NCBI GenBank assembly: GCA_036510065.1
Contig: DATCEO010000152.1
Coordinates: 1-64,000 of the forward strand
Direction of reading: 5' to 3'
Source of the DNA: DASUBV01 sp036510065
GTDB lineage: Bacteria; Actinomycetota; Actinomycetes; Streptosporangiales; Streptosporangiaceae
DNA: 64,000 nt
Shown: positions 1 through 8,214 of the stretch, piece by piece
Numbering within the stretch: position 1 is the first letter of the stretch
How the letters are laid out: every line of letters starts with the position of its first letter
Made by a program: the position numbers and the translations under genes
Notes under the pieces: generated by a model
Seen by the model: the letters and a program-made list of their open reading frames with translations, nothing else
Told to the model about the DNA's origin: nothing
Databases searched by the model: none

Positions 1-16
1 CCGGCCATCCCGATGG

Positions 17-481
17 TCAGCCTGACTCGGCCGTCTTCTTGATCGCGGCCAGCGTGGCCGGGATCCCCGTGCGGGCGTTCTCGATCCGGTCGGCAATCTG
101 GGCCGGGGCGTCGGCCCCGTACCTATCGTGGAACCGGTCGATGCCGGCGGGCAGGAACTCCCAGGACTCCGTCACCTTCGTCCCGCCGTCCACCGGGGTG
201 AAGGTGTAGCCCCAGCGCACCCAGGCACCCCCGACGGCGAAGGCGAACTCGCGGCCCCGGTCGGCCGCCACCACCTGCGAGCGAGTCTCCCAGGTCCGGC
301 CGGGCACCTCGTTCCGGCCGGTGAACCAGGCACCGACGGCCGCGCTCGCCCCCTCGTCCCACCAGCACGCCCGGCAGGCCGGGCTGAACTCGCCCATCCG
401 CGTTACGTCCGCGACCATGTCGTACAGGTCCTCCGGCGAGCGCGCGATCAGGACCGACTCCGCGTAGCTGAGATCATCCAC
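17..481 (-). CDS. SRPBCC (polyketide cyclase/START-like) family protein
   Basis: About 154 residues, the usual size of a single SRPBCC domain. The N-terminus (DDLSYAESVLIARSPEDLYD) followed by an RMGEFSP stretch and a C-terminal helix is typical of actinobacterial polyketide cyclase/dehydrase-like proteins, which bind small hydrophobic ligands in a helix-grip fold. I chose the GTG at 481 because a longer reading would run into the neighbouring oxidoreductase and would add a Pro/Arg-rich low-complexity leader. The ligand is unknown. It lies downstream of and on the same strand as the oxidoreductase, so co-transcription is possible. Confidence 0.8.
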   Translation of the reverse strand: MDDLSYAESVLIARSPEDLYDMVADVTRMGEFSPACRACWWDEGASAAVGAWFTGRNEVPGRTWETRSQVVAADRGREFAFAVGGAWVRWGYTFTPVDGGTKVTESWEFLPAGIDRFHDRYGADAPAQIADRIENARTGIPATLAAIKKTAESG

Positions 482-522
482 CGGCCCATTGTCCCCCTGG
501 CCGGGGCCTGCCGCGCCCGGGC

Positions 523-1566
523 CTACTCGCGGTACAGGTCCGGGCGGGCAGGGAGCGAGACGGCGGCCCGGCCACCGTCGTGCAGCGAGGCGATGCACGC
601 GTCAGCGACGACAGCGGCGGCGTAACCGTCCCAGGAGCTCGGGCCGGCCGCCGGGCCGCCTGCGGCGGCGGCGTCGACCCACTCCTGCAGCTCGGTGTCG
701 TACGCCCGGGCGAACCGCTCCAGCCAGTCCGCCGGGACGTCCGACCGGCGGCTGGCCGCGCGGGTCACGACGATGCCGCCGCCGTCGGCGAGCGCCGCCG
801 TCCCGGATTCGCCCACCAGCTCCGCGCGGATGTCGTAGCCGTATCCGGCGTTGATGTTCAGCTCGACGTCGGCCAGCACGCCGCTGGCGGTCTCCAGCAC
901 GATCATCATCGGATCCTGGAGGCCCGGCACGGCCCGGCTGCTGGGCCGGGGCCGCAGCACCGTGGCCGCGGCGATCTCCTCCGCCAGCAGCCACCGGGTG
1001 ACATCGATCTCGTGCACGGCCGATTCGCCGATCGCCATCTCGCTGGTCCTGATGGCGGCCACGCGCGGATTGCGGTGAGCCATGTGCAGCAGCAGCGGCG
1101 CGCCGATCGAGCCGTCGTGCGCGACCCGCCACAGGGCCCGGTGGGCGGCGTCATAGCGGCGCATGTAGCCGACCTGGACGAGCCGCCGGCCGGCCCGGAC
1201 CTCCGCCTCGACGATGCGCCGGCACGCCCGGGCAGTCGGCGCCAGCGGCTTCTCGCAGAAGACTGGCTTGCCGGCGGCGATGCAGGCCAGTACGGGCTCC
1301 TCGTGTGCTGGCCCTGACGAGGCCACCAGCACGGCGTCGACCTGGTCGTCGGCGATGACCTCCGCCGCCGTGCCGCGCACCGCCGGGCCGCGTACCGCCG
1401 GGCCGCGTACCGCCGGGCCGGGTACCGTGGCGGCCACCCGGGCGGCCCGGTCCGCGTCCACGTCGGTCACCGCCGTGACGGCTGCCCCTGCCAGCACGGC
1501 GACGAGCCGCCGGATGTGGTCCGCGCCGATCGCGCCGGTGCCGATCACCCCGATCCGGACCGTCAT
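523..1566 (-). CDS. Gfo/Idh/MocA family oxidoreductase, inositol 2-dehydrogenase-like
   Basis: 347 residues with an N-terminal Rossmann motif (VIGTGAIGADHIRRL), the family EKP motif (VFCEKPLAP) and the substrate-domain signature HEIDVTRWLLAEE. These are the hallmarks of NAD(P)-dependent polyol/sugar dehydrogenases, and the HEIDVTRWL-type motif is close to that of myo-inositol 2-dehydrogenases. Between the first Rossmann strands it carries a GPAVR element repeated in tandem, encoded by 15-bp DNA repeats, which is an unusual insertion for the family. The exact substrate (inositol, scyllo-inositol or another polyol) cannot be read from the sequence. Confidence 0.9.
   Translation of the reverse strand: MTVRIGVIGTGAIGADHIRRLVAVLAGAAVTAVTDVDADRAARVAATVPGPAVRGPAVRGPAVRGTAAEVIADDQVDAVLVASSGPAHEEPVLACIAAGKPVFCEKPLAPTARACRRIVEAEVRAGRRLVQVGYMRRYDAAHRALWRVAHDGSIGAPLLLHMAHRNPRVAAIRTSEMAIGESAVHEIDVTRWLLAEEIAAATVLRPRPSSRAVPGLQDPMMIVLETASGVLADVELNINAGYGYDIRAELVGESGTAALADGGGIVVTRAASRRSDVPADWLERFARAYDTELQEWVDAAAAGGPAAGPSSWDGYAAAVVADACIASLHDGGRAAVSLPARPDLYRE
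1376..1430. repeat. 15-bp tandem repeat inside the oxidoreductase gene
   Basis: A unit of the form CCGGGCCGCGTACCG is repeated about three times, the last copy diverged (GGGTACCG). It adds in-frame GPAVR units to the protein. The unit length is a multiple of three, so copy-number changes keep the frame. It looks like slippage-type expansion in a surface loop. Confidence 0.7.
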
Positions 1567-1572
1567 GATCTG

Positions 1573-1872
1573 CTACAGCGGCTCAGTGACCCAGCGCCAG
1601 CCGCGCTCCTGCGCGCAGACCGGCCGCACGACGGTGGCCTCGGCTGTCGCCGACAGCTCGGCGATGACCCGGATCAGCTGCCGGTGGAAGTCCGCCGGGG
1701 TGTCCGGGCCATCCACGGGATCGGGCATGACCAGCGTCACGGTAACGCCTTCGTTGCCAGCCAGGCGGGTGGTGACGGCGCCGTTATAGTCACGGCCGAC
1801 TCCCGCGATGGACTCGGCTCGGACGAAGTCACTGCCGTCGGCCTTGGCCACCCATACGTCCGGCGCGCTCAT
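1573..1872 (-). CDS. Hypothetical protein
   Basis: About 99 residues, starting MSAPDVWVAKADGSDFVRAE and ending ERGWRWVTEPL. The ATG at 1872 has a GAGGTGAG ribosome-binding site just upstream; a GTG three codons earlier would overlap that site. No catalytic motif, signal peptide or membrane segment is visible; it appears to be a small soluble alpha/beta protein. It ends six bases before the oxidoreductase start, which implies one transcript with that gene. I do not recognise the family. Confidence 0.65.
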   Translation of the reverse strand: MSAPDVWVAKADGSDFVRAESIAGVGRDYNGAVTTRLAGNEGVTVTLVMPDPVDGPDTPADFHRQLIRVIAELSATAEATVVRPVCAQERGWRWVTEPL

Positions 1873-2017
1873 GCGCCTCACCTCTCGCTCAGTTAATCCG
1901 CCGTCGGCGGCCGTGCCGCGAGCAGGCCAGCGCAGCACGGGCCCCCGGCTCGCAGCGAGACGCGGCGCTGGCGGCCGGTTCCGCCGGGCCGGCGCGATCC
2001 GGCCGGGCGCGCGGAGC

Positions 2018-2245
2018 TCAGAGCTTGGTGAGCTTGGCGCACGGAGTGCTGAGGCGCCGCTCGTGGGAGCCGAAATCGACGAGCACGGCGATTCCCTCCT
2101 CCACGGCGGTGACCGTGCCGAGGCCGTACTTGTCGTGAGTCACCAGGTCAGAGACCTCGTACAACACGGCGGGCTCCACGGTAATGGGCCGGTTGAAGGG
2201 GCTACCTGCCAGCTGGCGCCGGGGCACGGCGCGGTAAGGAGTCAT
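2018..2245 (-). CDS. Small conserved protein with Tudor/CarD-like beta-barrel segment
   Basis: About 75 residues from the ATG at 2245 (MTPYRAVP). The core VSDLVTHDKYGLGTVTAVEE followed by IAVLVDFG resembles the small SH3-like barrel found in CarD N-termini and in the C-terminus of UvrD/PcrA helicases (pattern: D-x-V-x-H-x-x-x-G-x-G-x-V). Those domains bind RNA polymerase, so an RNAP-associated role is conceivable but is inference. No DNA-binding domain follows, so it is not CarD itself. The start is uncertain because no strong ribosome-binding site is seen. Confidence 0.6.
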   Translation of the reverse strand: MTPYRAVPRRQLAGSPFNRPITVEPAVLYEVSDLVTHDKYGLGTVTAVEEGIAVLVDFGSHERRLSTPCAKLTKL

Positions 2246-2340
2246 CCCTATAAGTATGCGCCCTGCCGGAGCCCTACCTGCACGAAAGGGCTCCAACAGG
2301 GGTCATGTTTCCCGGCTTTACCGCTGGTCGGGCGGGCCCG

Positions 2341-3429
2341 TCAGCAATCCGGCGGCGCGGTCAGCGGTCGGCCTGCGGCGTTGAGATGCTGCAGCACCTG
2401 CCCGTAGGACGCCAGCAGGCCGGTCTCGCAGTACGGGATGCCGCGCTGTGCGCAGAAGGCCCGCACGGTCTGCTGAGCGCGCCGCAGGCTCGGCCGCGGC
2501 ATCGAGGGGAACAGGTGGTGCTCGATCTGGTAGTTCAGCCCGCCCAGGACGAAGTCGGTCAGCCAGTTGCCGCGGATGTTGCGCGAGGTGAGGACCTGGC
2601 CGCGCAGGAAGTCGAGCTTCTCGTCCGCGCCGACCATCGGCATGCCCTTGTGGTTCGGCGCGAACGAGCAGCCCATGTAGACGCCGAACAGGCCCTGCTG
2701 GACGCCGATGAAGGCCAGCGCCTGCCACGGGGACAGGACGACGAACAGCGCCGTGAGGTAGGCGGCGATGTGGATGGTGAGCATGATCGCCTCGGCCGCC
2801 TTGGCCTTGGTCCGGCGGCGGCCCAGTAGCGCGCGCACTCCGGCGGCGTGCAGGTTGAGGCCTTCCAGGAGCAGCATGGGAAAGAACAGCCAGGCCTGGT
2901 AGCGGGCCACCCAGGTCCCGATCCGGCGCCGGGTGAGCGTCTGCTCGGTGCTGAACGTGAGGGCCTTGCTGGCGATGTCGGGATCCCGGCCCTCCTGGTT
3001 GGGATGGGCGTGGTGCCGGTTGTGCTTGTTGGTCCACCAGCCGTAGCTGAGCCCGGTGAGCAGGTTGCCGTGAATCCGGCCGATGAGATCGTTGACCCGC
3101 CTGGACCCGGAGACCTGGCGATGACCGGCGTCGTGGCCGATGAAGGCCAGCTGGGTGAAGACCACGGCAAGAAACGTGGCCACCAGCAGCTGCCACCAGG
3201 ACCGGCCCAGGAAGGCGAACACGGTCCACCCGCCGACGAACAGGACCAGGTTGACCGCGATCTTCACGCTGTAGTAGCCGGGCCGCCGCCGGAGCAGGCC
3301 GGCGCCGCGCACGGCGCGGGACAGCTCGGCGTAGTCACTGCCCAGGGCAGCGGCCGGCGCGGTCACGATCATCTCGGTGGCGGCTGCGGGACCGGCGGCG
3401 GTCACGGGGCTAGCGGCGTCAGCGGTCAA
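2341..3429 (-). CDS. Membrane fatty-acid (acyl-CoA/acyl-lipid) desaturase
   Basis: About 362 residues. The three di-iron histidine boxes are present: HDAGHRQ, HNRHHAHPN and QIEHHLFPSMPR. The last box, with Q in place of the first H, is typical of the front-end/linoleoyl-CoA type (DesA3-like) of actinobacteria. Several membrane segments lie between the boxes. The enzyme would introduce a double bond into membrane acyl chains using O2 and an electron donor. The likely start is a TTG at 3429 preceded by GGAGGACAG; a GTG at 3444 is an alternative. It lies only about ten bases (GTG) or twenty-five bases (TTG) downstream of a cold-shock protein gene on the same strand, which suggests a shared transcript and a cold-adaptation role. 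Confidence 0.92.
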   Translation of the reverse strand: MTADAASPVTAAGPAAATEMIVTAPAAALGSDYAELSRAVRGAGLLRRRPGYYSVKIAVNLVLFVGGWTVFAFLGRSWWQLLVATFLAVVFTQLAFIGHDAGHRQVSGSRRVNDLIGRIHGNLLTGLSYGWWTNKHNRHHAHPNQEGRDPDIASKALTFSTEQTLTRRRIGTWVARYQAWLFFPMLLLEGLNLHAAGVRALLGRRRTKAKAAEAIMLTIHIAAYLTALFVVLSPWQALAFIGVQQGLFGVYMGCSFAPNHKGMPMVGADEKLDFLRGQVLTSRNIRGNWLTDFVLGGLNYQIEHHLFPSMPRPSLRRAQQTVRAFCAQRGIPYCETGLLASYGQVLQHLNAAGRPLTAPPDC

Positions 3430-3454
3430 CTGTCCTCCTGGCACGTGGATGCGG

Positions 3455-3658
3455 TCAGAGTGCGCGGACCTGATCGGCCTGCGGGCCTCGGGGGCCCTGG
3501 CCCATCGTGTACTCCACCTTCTGATTCTCAGTCAGGGTTCGGAATCCACCCATATCGATCGATGAATGGTGGACGAACACATCGGTGGTGCCGTCGTCGG
3601 GCTCGATGAAGCCGAACCCCTTGTCGGGACTGAACCACTTGACGGTTCCCTGAGTCAT
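3455..3658 (-). CDS. Cold-shock protein, CspA family
   Basis: 67 residues, the canonical length. The RNP1 motif (KGFGFI) and RNP2 motif (VFVHHSSI) are intact, and the ends MTQGTVKWFSPDKGFGFIEP and GPQADQVRAL are typical. It is a single OB-fold binding single-stranded RNA/DNA, acting as an RNA chaperone. The ATG at 3658 has an AAGGAGAG ribosome-binding site. It directly precedes the desaturase and follows a DEAD-box helicase on the same strand, a grouping consistent with cold or membrane stress. Confidence 0.96.
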   Translation of the reverse strand: MTQGTVKWFSPDKGFGFIEPDDGTTDVFVHHSSIDMGGFRTLTENQKVEYTMGQGPRGPQADQVRAL

Positions 3659-3828
3659 CTGCTCTCTCCTTCGCGGCCGAGCCAGTGAGATCCGCGCGGT
3701 CGCGCGGACCGGGTGCTGTCGCCAGCCTCAGGATGAGAGGTCGCGCGGCCGGTTCGCAGGTCCCGGTGCCCGGCTAGGCCCGGCCCGACAGCCGGGACCG
3801 GGGCGGCCGGGCGGCCGCGCGACGACCG

Positions 3829-5229
3829 TCAGCGCCTGCGGCGGCCCCGGTAGCCGGCGGACATGGCGACGGCCCCGTGGCCGGTGGCCCGGCCCGCGGC
3901 GCCGGCCGGGCCCGCCGCGGCGTCCTGGCCGGCGGTGCTGGCGGTGCCGTCCAGGACGGCGGTGCTGGCCGGGCTCGCGGACGTCAGGCGGCGGCCTGGT
4001 GCGACTCGCGCGCCCGGCGGCCCGGCGATCGACCGCAGCAGCGGGGAGTCCGGGCGGACGCTGGCCCGCAGCGGGACCACGCTGGCGCGCCGCATCATCG
4101 CGGCCACGTCGGCCGCCTGGGCCTGAGTCTGCAGCGTGACCGACACGCCGGCCGCGCCGGCCCGCGCCGTCCGGCCGGACCGGTGCACGTAGGCCTTGTG
4201 CTCGGCTGGCGGGTCGGCATGGATGACCAGGTCGATCCCGTCGACGTGGATGCCGCGTGCCGCGATATCGGTGGCGACCAGGACCCGGACCTCACCCGAG
4301 GCGAACGAGGCCAGATTGCGCTCGCGGGCGCCCTGGGCCAGGTTTCCGTGCAGCTCGCCCGTCGGGATGCGGGCGGCGGCCAGCTGGTGCGCAAGCTTGT
4401 GCGCGGCGTGCTTGGTCCGGGTGAAGATCAGTGACCGGCTGCTGCCGCCCGCCAGCGTGGCCAGCACGCCCGCCCGGTCGGCCGGGGCCACGGTAAGCAC
4501 GTGGTGGACCATCGGCGCCGGCGTGGCCGCCGGGTCCACGGAGTGCTCCGCAGGGTGGCTGAGAAAGCGCCGCACCAGGACGTCGACGTCGTTGTCCAGG
4601 GTGGCCGAGAACAGCATCCGCTGTCCCTCCGGCGGGGTGGCATCCAGCAGCCGCCGGACGATGGGCAGGAAGCCCAGGTCGGCCATGTGGTCGGCCTCGT
4701 CGATCACGCTGACCTCAACGTCGCCGAGGTGGCAGTGGCCCTGCTCGATGAGATCGGCCAGGCGGCCGGGGCAGGCGACGATGATGTCGGCGCGGTTGCG
4801 CAGCGCCGCGACCTGCGGGCCCTGCGGAGCGCCGCCGAAGATGGTCACCGCGGTCAGGCCCATGGCCCGCGCGAGTGGCGAGAGCACCGCCTGGACCTGG
4901 CTGGCCAGCTCCCGGGTGGGGACCAGGACCAGGCCACGCGGCCGGCCCGCCATGCTGTACCCGTCAGCGAGCACGGTCACCAGCGGGATGGAGAACGCGA
5001 GCGTCTTTCCCGAGCCGGTCCGGCCGCGGCCGAGCACGTCCCGGCCCGCCAGGGTGTCCGTCAGCGTGGCGGCCTGGATCGGGAACGGCGTCGTGATGCC
5101 CGCCTCCGCGAGCGCGGCCACGACCGGCGCCGGAACGCCGAGGGCCGCGAAGGAGGCGTCAAGCAGAATAGGTGCCGGGCTGCCGGGCCGGCGCTGATGC
5201 CCGCGCCGACCGGCGGCAGGCCTTTCCAT
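3829..5229 (-). CDS. DEAD-box ATP-dependent RNA helicase
   Basis: About 466 residues. All core motifs are visible: Q motif (GITTPFPIQ), Walker A (GRTGSGKT), Ia (PTRELASQ), II (DEAD in VIDEADHMADLGF), III (SAT), IV (LIFTRTKHAA), V (ATDIAARGIHVDG) and VI (HRSGRTARAG). The short C-terminal tail is Ala/Gly/Arg-rich and ends GYRGRRRR, an RNA-binding-type tail. It would unwind structured RNA. I prefer the ATG at 5229; an in-frame TTG at 5244 is possible, and neither has a strong ribosome-binding site. It lies between two CspA genes on the same strand, as cold-inducible helicases often do. Confidence 0.94.
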   Translation of the reverse strand: MERPAAGRRGHQRRPGSPAPILLDASFAALGVPAPVVAALAEAGITTPFPIQAATLTDTLAGRDVLGRGRTGSGKTLAFSIPLVTVLADGYSMAGRPRGLVLVPTRELASQVQAVLSPLARAMGLTAVTIFGGAPQGPQVAALRNRADIIVACPGRLADLIEQGHCHLGDVEVSVIDEADHMADLGFLPIVRRLLDATPPEGQRMLFSATLDNDVDVLVRRFLSHPAEHSVDPAATPAPMVHHVLTVAPADRAGVLATLAGGSSRSLIFTRTKHAAHKLAHQLAAARIPTGELHGNLAQGARERNLASFASGEVRVLVATDIAARGIHVDGIDLVIHADPPAEHKAYVHRSGRTARAGAAGVSVTLQTQAQAADVAAMMRRASVVPLRASVRPDSPLLRSIAGPPGARVAPGRRLTSASPASTAVLDGTASTAGQDAAAGPAGAAGRATGHGAVAMSAGYRGRRRR

Positions 5230-5244
5230 GGGCAGGACTGTCAA

Positions 5245-5559
5245 AGAAATCGTCTTTCAGACTTGGATGGCCGCATGTTTCAAGCCCGCCACATGCGTGG
5301 GAACTCAGTTCGCTGGGTCCGGGCGAAGCGCGGCCGACGCGGCCAGGATGGCTGCGCCTCACGACGTATCGTGTGTCTTCACCCTACCCCACATGCCGTC
5401 GGCTACCCAGGAAATGGGTGCGGCTGACGGCCGGGATCGGGTGACTGGGCAAACCGGGTAACTGGGCTAGCTGCCCGCGGGCCAGAGGCGCATGACGCAC
5501 AGGCGGCCGGCGCGGTCCGTGGCTCGCTGGAAATGCTCACGAGTGGTCTCAGCCCCGAG
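5245..5559. other. Non-coding gap, possible long leader of the helicase gene
   Basis: About 315 bases between the helicase start and the terminator of the upstream cspA. I see no gene here with convincing codon structure. Cold-shock helicase and csp mRNAs often have long structured 5' leaders, so this may be leader RNA; that is inference only. Confidence 0.4.
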
Positions 5560-5608
5560 CTGACCAGGAGCGGGGCGGCAGTTGCGCAACCGCCCCGCCC
5601 CCGGTCAG
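5560..5608 (-). terminator. Hairpin terminator after cspA
   Basis: Nested inverted repeats lie just after the cspA stop codon on the minus strand. The outer arms are CTGACC/GGTCAG, the middle arms GCGGGGCGG/CCGCCCCGC, and the inner element is the palindrome GTTGCGCAAC. There is no long T-tract, as usual in high-GC actinobacteria. Confidence 0.75.
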
Positions 5609-5617
5609 CGGGCTGGC

Positions 5618-5821
5618 TTAGATCGGCCGGACTTCCTCAGCCTGTGGGCCCTTCTGGCCCTGGCCGGCGGTGAACTCGACCCGCTGGTTCTCGTTCAGGC
5701 TGCGGTAGCCGTCAGCCTGGATAGCGGAATGGTGAACGAACACGTCGGCGGTGCCGTCGTCAGGGGCGATGAAACCGAAGCCCTTGTCGGCGTTGAACCA
5801 CTTGACGGTGCCTTGAGCCAT
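5618..5821 (-). CDS. Cold-shock protein, CspA family
   Basis: 67 residues from the ATG at 5821, which has an AGGAGA ribosome-binding site ten bases upstream. RNP1 (KGFGFIAP) and RNP2 (VFVHHSAI) are intact. It differs from the other CspA in this block (ends GPQAEEVRPI; IQADGYRSLNEN in place of IDMGGFRTLTEN), so the two are diverged paralogs. A strong hairpin terminator follows, so it is probably transcribed alone. A gap of about 240 bases upstream may hold a long 5' leader. Confidence 0.96.
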   Translation of the reverse strand: MAQGTVKWFNADKGFGFIAPDDGTADVFVHHSAIQADGYRSLNENQRVEFTAGQGQKGPQAEEVRPI

Positions 5822-6059
5822 GTGTCTTCTCCTGCAGATACGGTCTTCGGGATTCACGTTCGTGCAACCCGGGTTGGCGCGACCGCCTGCCGCTCTGGAA
5901 GACTCGGCTTTGCTGCTCGCGGCGCCCGCTGTCAGAATTTCGCAGGCGCTATGACACGTGCACGAATTTCGACTACAACCACTGACCATTAAACACCATC
6001 GCGGGCCCGGGGTCCTGCTTCCGCGGTTTCGCGCGCGCCGCGCCGGGCCGCCGGGGCCC

Positions 6060-6398
6060 TCACCAGCCCAGCTCGGCCAGTCGTTCGTCGGAGATGCCGA
6101 AGTGGTGGCCGACCTCGTGGATCACGGTGCGTCGTACCTGCTCAGCGACCTGTTCCTCATTATCGCAGATGGCGCAGATGGCCCGCCGGTAGATGGTGAT
6201 CCGGTCGGGCAGCGCGCCGGCGTAAAAGGACCCGCGACTGGTGAGCGGGACGCCCTGGTAGAGGCCGAGCAGGCCCGGCGGTCCCGGCTCGTGCTCGACG
6301 GTCACGGCCACGTTGCGCATCATCTCGCCGAGGTCGGCCGGCAGCCCGTCCAGCGCCTGGGCGACCATCTCCTCGAAGCGGCCGGGCTCGACGGTCAT
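6060..6398 (-). CDS. Minimal zinc metallopeptidase family protein (HEVGHHFG)
   Basis: About 112 residues from the ATG at 6398 (MTVEPGRFEEMVAQALDGLP). The C-terminal IHEVGHHFGISDERLAELGW carries the HExxH zinc motif followed by HFGxxD, giving the third and fourth ligand candidates. This is the hallmark of the very small zincin-like peptidase family common in actinobacteria. CDN and RRTVIHE spacing match the family. Start uncertain: an ATG at 6470 would add about 24 Ala-rich residues without overlapping the SDR gene. Physiological substrate unknown. Confidence 0.85.
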   Translation of the reverse strand: MTVEPGRFEEMVAQALDGLPADLGEMMRNVAVTVEHEPGPPGLLGLYQGVPLTSRGSFYAGALPDRITIYRRAICAICDNEEQVAEQVRRTVIHEVGHHFGISDERLAELGW

Positions 6399-6495
6399 CA
6401 CGCGTCCATTCTCGCCCTCAGCCCGGATCGCCGCGCTGACCACCGCGCCGGCGGCCATGGCCGCCGTCATGAAGCCGTAGTGGCCGCCGAGTAGG

Positions 6496-7221
6496 TCACC
6501 AGGGCACCGCCCCGGCGTCGTCGAAGAACCCGCCGGTCGGGCCGTCGTCGGGCAGGGTCGCGAGTCGGATCGCGATCGCCGCGCCCTGTTCCGGGGTGCG
6601 GACACCGCGGAAGCCGTTGAGGTCGGTCGCGGTGTAGCCGGGGCAGGCTGCGTTGATCAGGATGTTCGTGTCGTGCAGTTCCCTGGCGTACTGGACGGTC
6701 ACGGCGTTGAGGAAGGTCTTCGACGGCGCGTAAGCGACGGCAATCGGGCCCGTCTCGGCGCCGGGAGTGGTCTGCAGGGTGAGTGAGCCGACGCTGCTGG
6801 ACATGTTCACGATCCGCGGCGACGCCGAGCGGCGCAGCAACGGCAGCATCGCGTTGGTGACGCAGATGACGCCGATCACATTGGTCTCCACGGCCGCCCG
6901 CACCGTCGCGGGGTCGACCGCGGTAGGCATCTGTGGCGCGCCGCCGGTTATCCCGGCGTTGTTGACGAGCACGTCGAGGCGTCCGGCGCGCTCCTCGATC
7001 AGGCCGGCGGCGGCGGCCACGCTCGCGTCGTCGGTCACGTCGAGCGGCACGCCGAACGCGTCGGCTCCGGCGGCACGCAGCTTCGCCACGGCCGCCTCGC
7101 GGCGCTGTTCATCCCGGGCGCCGACACCGACCCTCCAGCCGAGGGCGCCCAGGCCGGCCGCGATCTCGTACCCGATGCCCTTGTTCGCGCCGGTCACCAG
7201 CGCGATCGTCTGTTCACTCAT
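6496..7221 (-). CDS. SDR family NAD(P)-dependent oxidoreductase
   Basis: 241 residues. The nucleotide-binding motif TGANKGIG is at the N-terminus, NNAG is central, and the catalytic Ser (NMSSSVGSL) and YAPSK (YxxxK) follow, so it is a complete classical short-chain dehydrogenase/reductase. The substrate is not predictable. It is transcribed divergently from a LysR-type regulator, with a perfect inverted repeat in the intervening region, the usual arrangement in which the LysR protein controls its neighbour. Confidence 0.93.
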   Translation of the reverse strand: MSEQTIALVTGANKGIGYEIAAGLGALGWRVGVGARDEQRREAAVAKLRAAGADAFGVPLDVTDDASVAAAAGLIEERAGRLDVLVNNAGITGGAPQMPTAVDPATVRAAVETNVIGVICVTNAMLPLLRRSASPRIVNMSSSVGSLTLQTTPGAETGPIAVAYAPSKTFLNAVTVQYARELHDTNILINAACPGYTATDLNGFRGVRTPEQGAAIAIRLATLPDDGPTGGFFDDAGAVPW

Positions 7222-7276
7222 ACGGTCAATCCTGTCCCCGGCCCGCAGCGGACTCCAACACCGATTGGGTGGGCAG

Positions 7277-7295
7277 CGATACCGCGCGGGTATCG
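7277..7295. promoter_or_regulatory. Probable LysR operator, CGATACC-N5-GGTATCG
   Basis: A perfect 7-bp inverted repeat with a 5-bp spacer lies in the 104-bp region between the divergent SDR and LysR genes. A further GTATCG half-site occurs near 7313. The geometry and position fit a LysR-family recognition site controlling both genes. Confidence 0.7.
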
Positions 7296-7325
7296 ATCCC
7301 GGCTGGGGCCAAGTATCGTGGCGGC

Positions 7326-8174
7326 GTGGAGACGCGAGAGCTGCGGTACTTCGTCGCCGTCGCCGAGGAGCTGCACTTCGGCAGGGCCGCGCAGCGGCTC
7401 GGGATCGCGCAGCCCCCGCTGTCGCGGGCGATCCGCCAGCTCGAACGGCGCCTCGGGGCGGCGCTGCTGGAACGCACCAGCCGCGCGGTCACCCTGACTG
7501 AGGCCGGGTCGGTGCTCCTGCGGGAGGGCCGGGCGGCGCTGGATGCGGTCGAGGCCGCCGAGCGTCGCGCCCGCCGCGCTGCCCTCGCCGCGACCGGCCA
7601 CGCCGGCGTGGTCCTCGCCACGAAGGCCGGAGCGTCCAGCGAACTGCTGGCGAAACTGCTCGACGCCTACGCCGCCGAATCCGATGCGGTCACCGTGGAT
7701 GTGCACCTGTGCGGGATCGGCGAGCAGGAACGACTGCTGCGCGACGGGCGGGCCGACGTGGCCCTGCTGCACCGGCCGTTCGACACGACGGCCGGGCTCG
7801 ACACCGAGGTGCTCTGCACGGAGGGACAGGTCGTGGTTCTCCCGGCCGGACATCCCCTCACCGGCCGGGCCCACGTGCAGATGGCCGAGGTCACCGCGCT
7901 GCCCGGCCTGCCGATGCCGCGCTGGCCCGGCCCCGACGGTGCGTACCCGGACGGCCCCGGTCCGCAGGTTCGGGACCATACGCAGTTGAGCCAGCTGATC
8001 GCGCTCGGCCGCGCTTCGGCGATCCTGCCGGAGTCGTGCCGAGCCCAGCTGCGCGGCGACCTCGCCGCCGTGCCAGTACTGGACGCGCCGGCGGTCACGA
8101 CGGTAATCGCGTGGCCACCGCATAGCCGGTCCCGAGCCGTCGCCGGCCTCGTCCAGGCTGCGACGCGTCTCTAG
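7326..8174 (+). CDS. LysR family transcriptional regulator
   Basis: About 282 residues from the GTG at 7326 (ETRELRYFVAVAEELHFGRA). The N-terminal winged helix-turn-helix (AAQRLGIAQPPLSRAIRQLE) is diagnostic, followed by a linker helix and a periplasmic-binding-like effector domain. It is probably a regulator of the divergently transcribed SDR gene, through the inverted repeat just upstream, and of its own expression. The inducer is unknown. Confidence 0.93.
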   Translation: METRELRYFVAVAEELHFGRAAQRLGIAQPPLSRAIRQLERRLGAALLERTSRAVTLTEAGSVLLREGRAALDAVEAAERRARRAALAATGHAGVVLATKAGASSELLAKLLDAYAAESDAVTVDVHLCGIGEQERLLRDGRADVALLHRPFDTTAGLDTEVLCTEGQVVVLPAGHPLTGRAHVQMAEVTALPGLPMPRWPGPDGAYPDGPGPQVRDHTQLSQLIALGRASAILPESCRAQLRGDLAAVPVLDAPAVTTVIAWPPHSRSRAVAGLVQAATRL

Positions 8175-8214
8175 CCAACCTGGTTCCCTGGCCGCCGGCA
8201 TTCTGAAACCAGCC

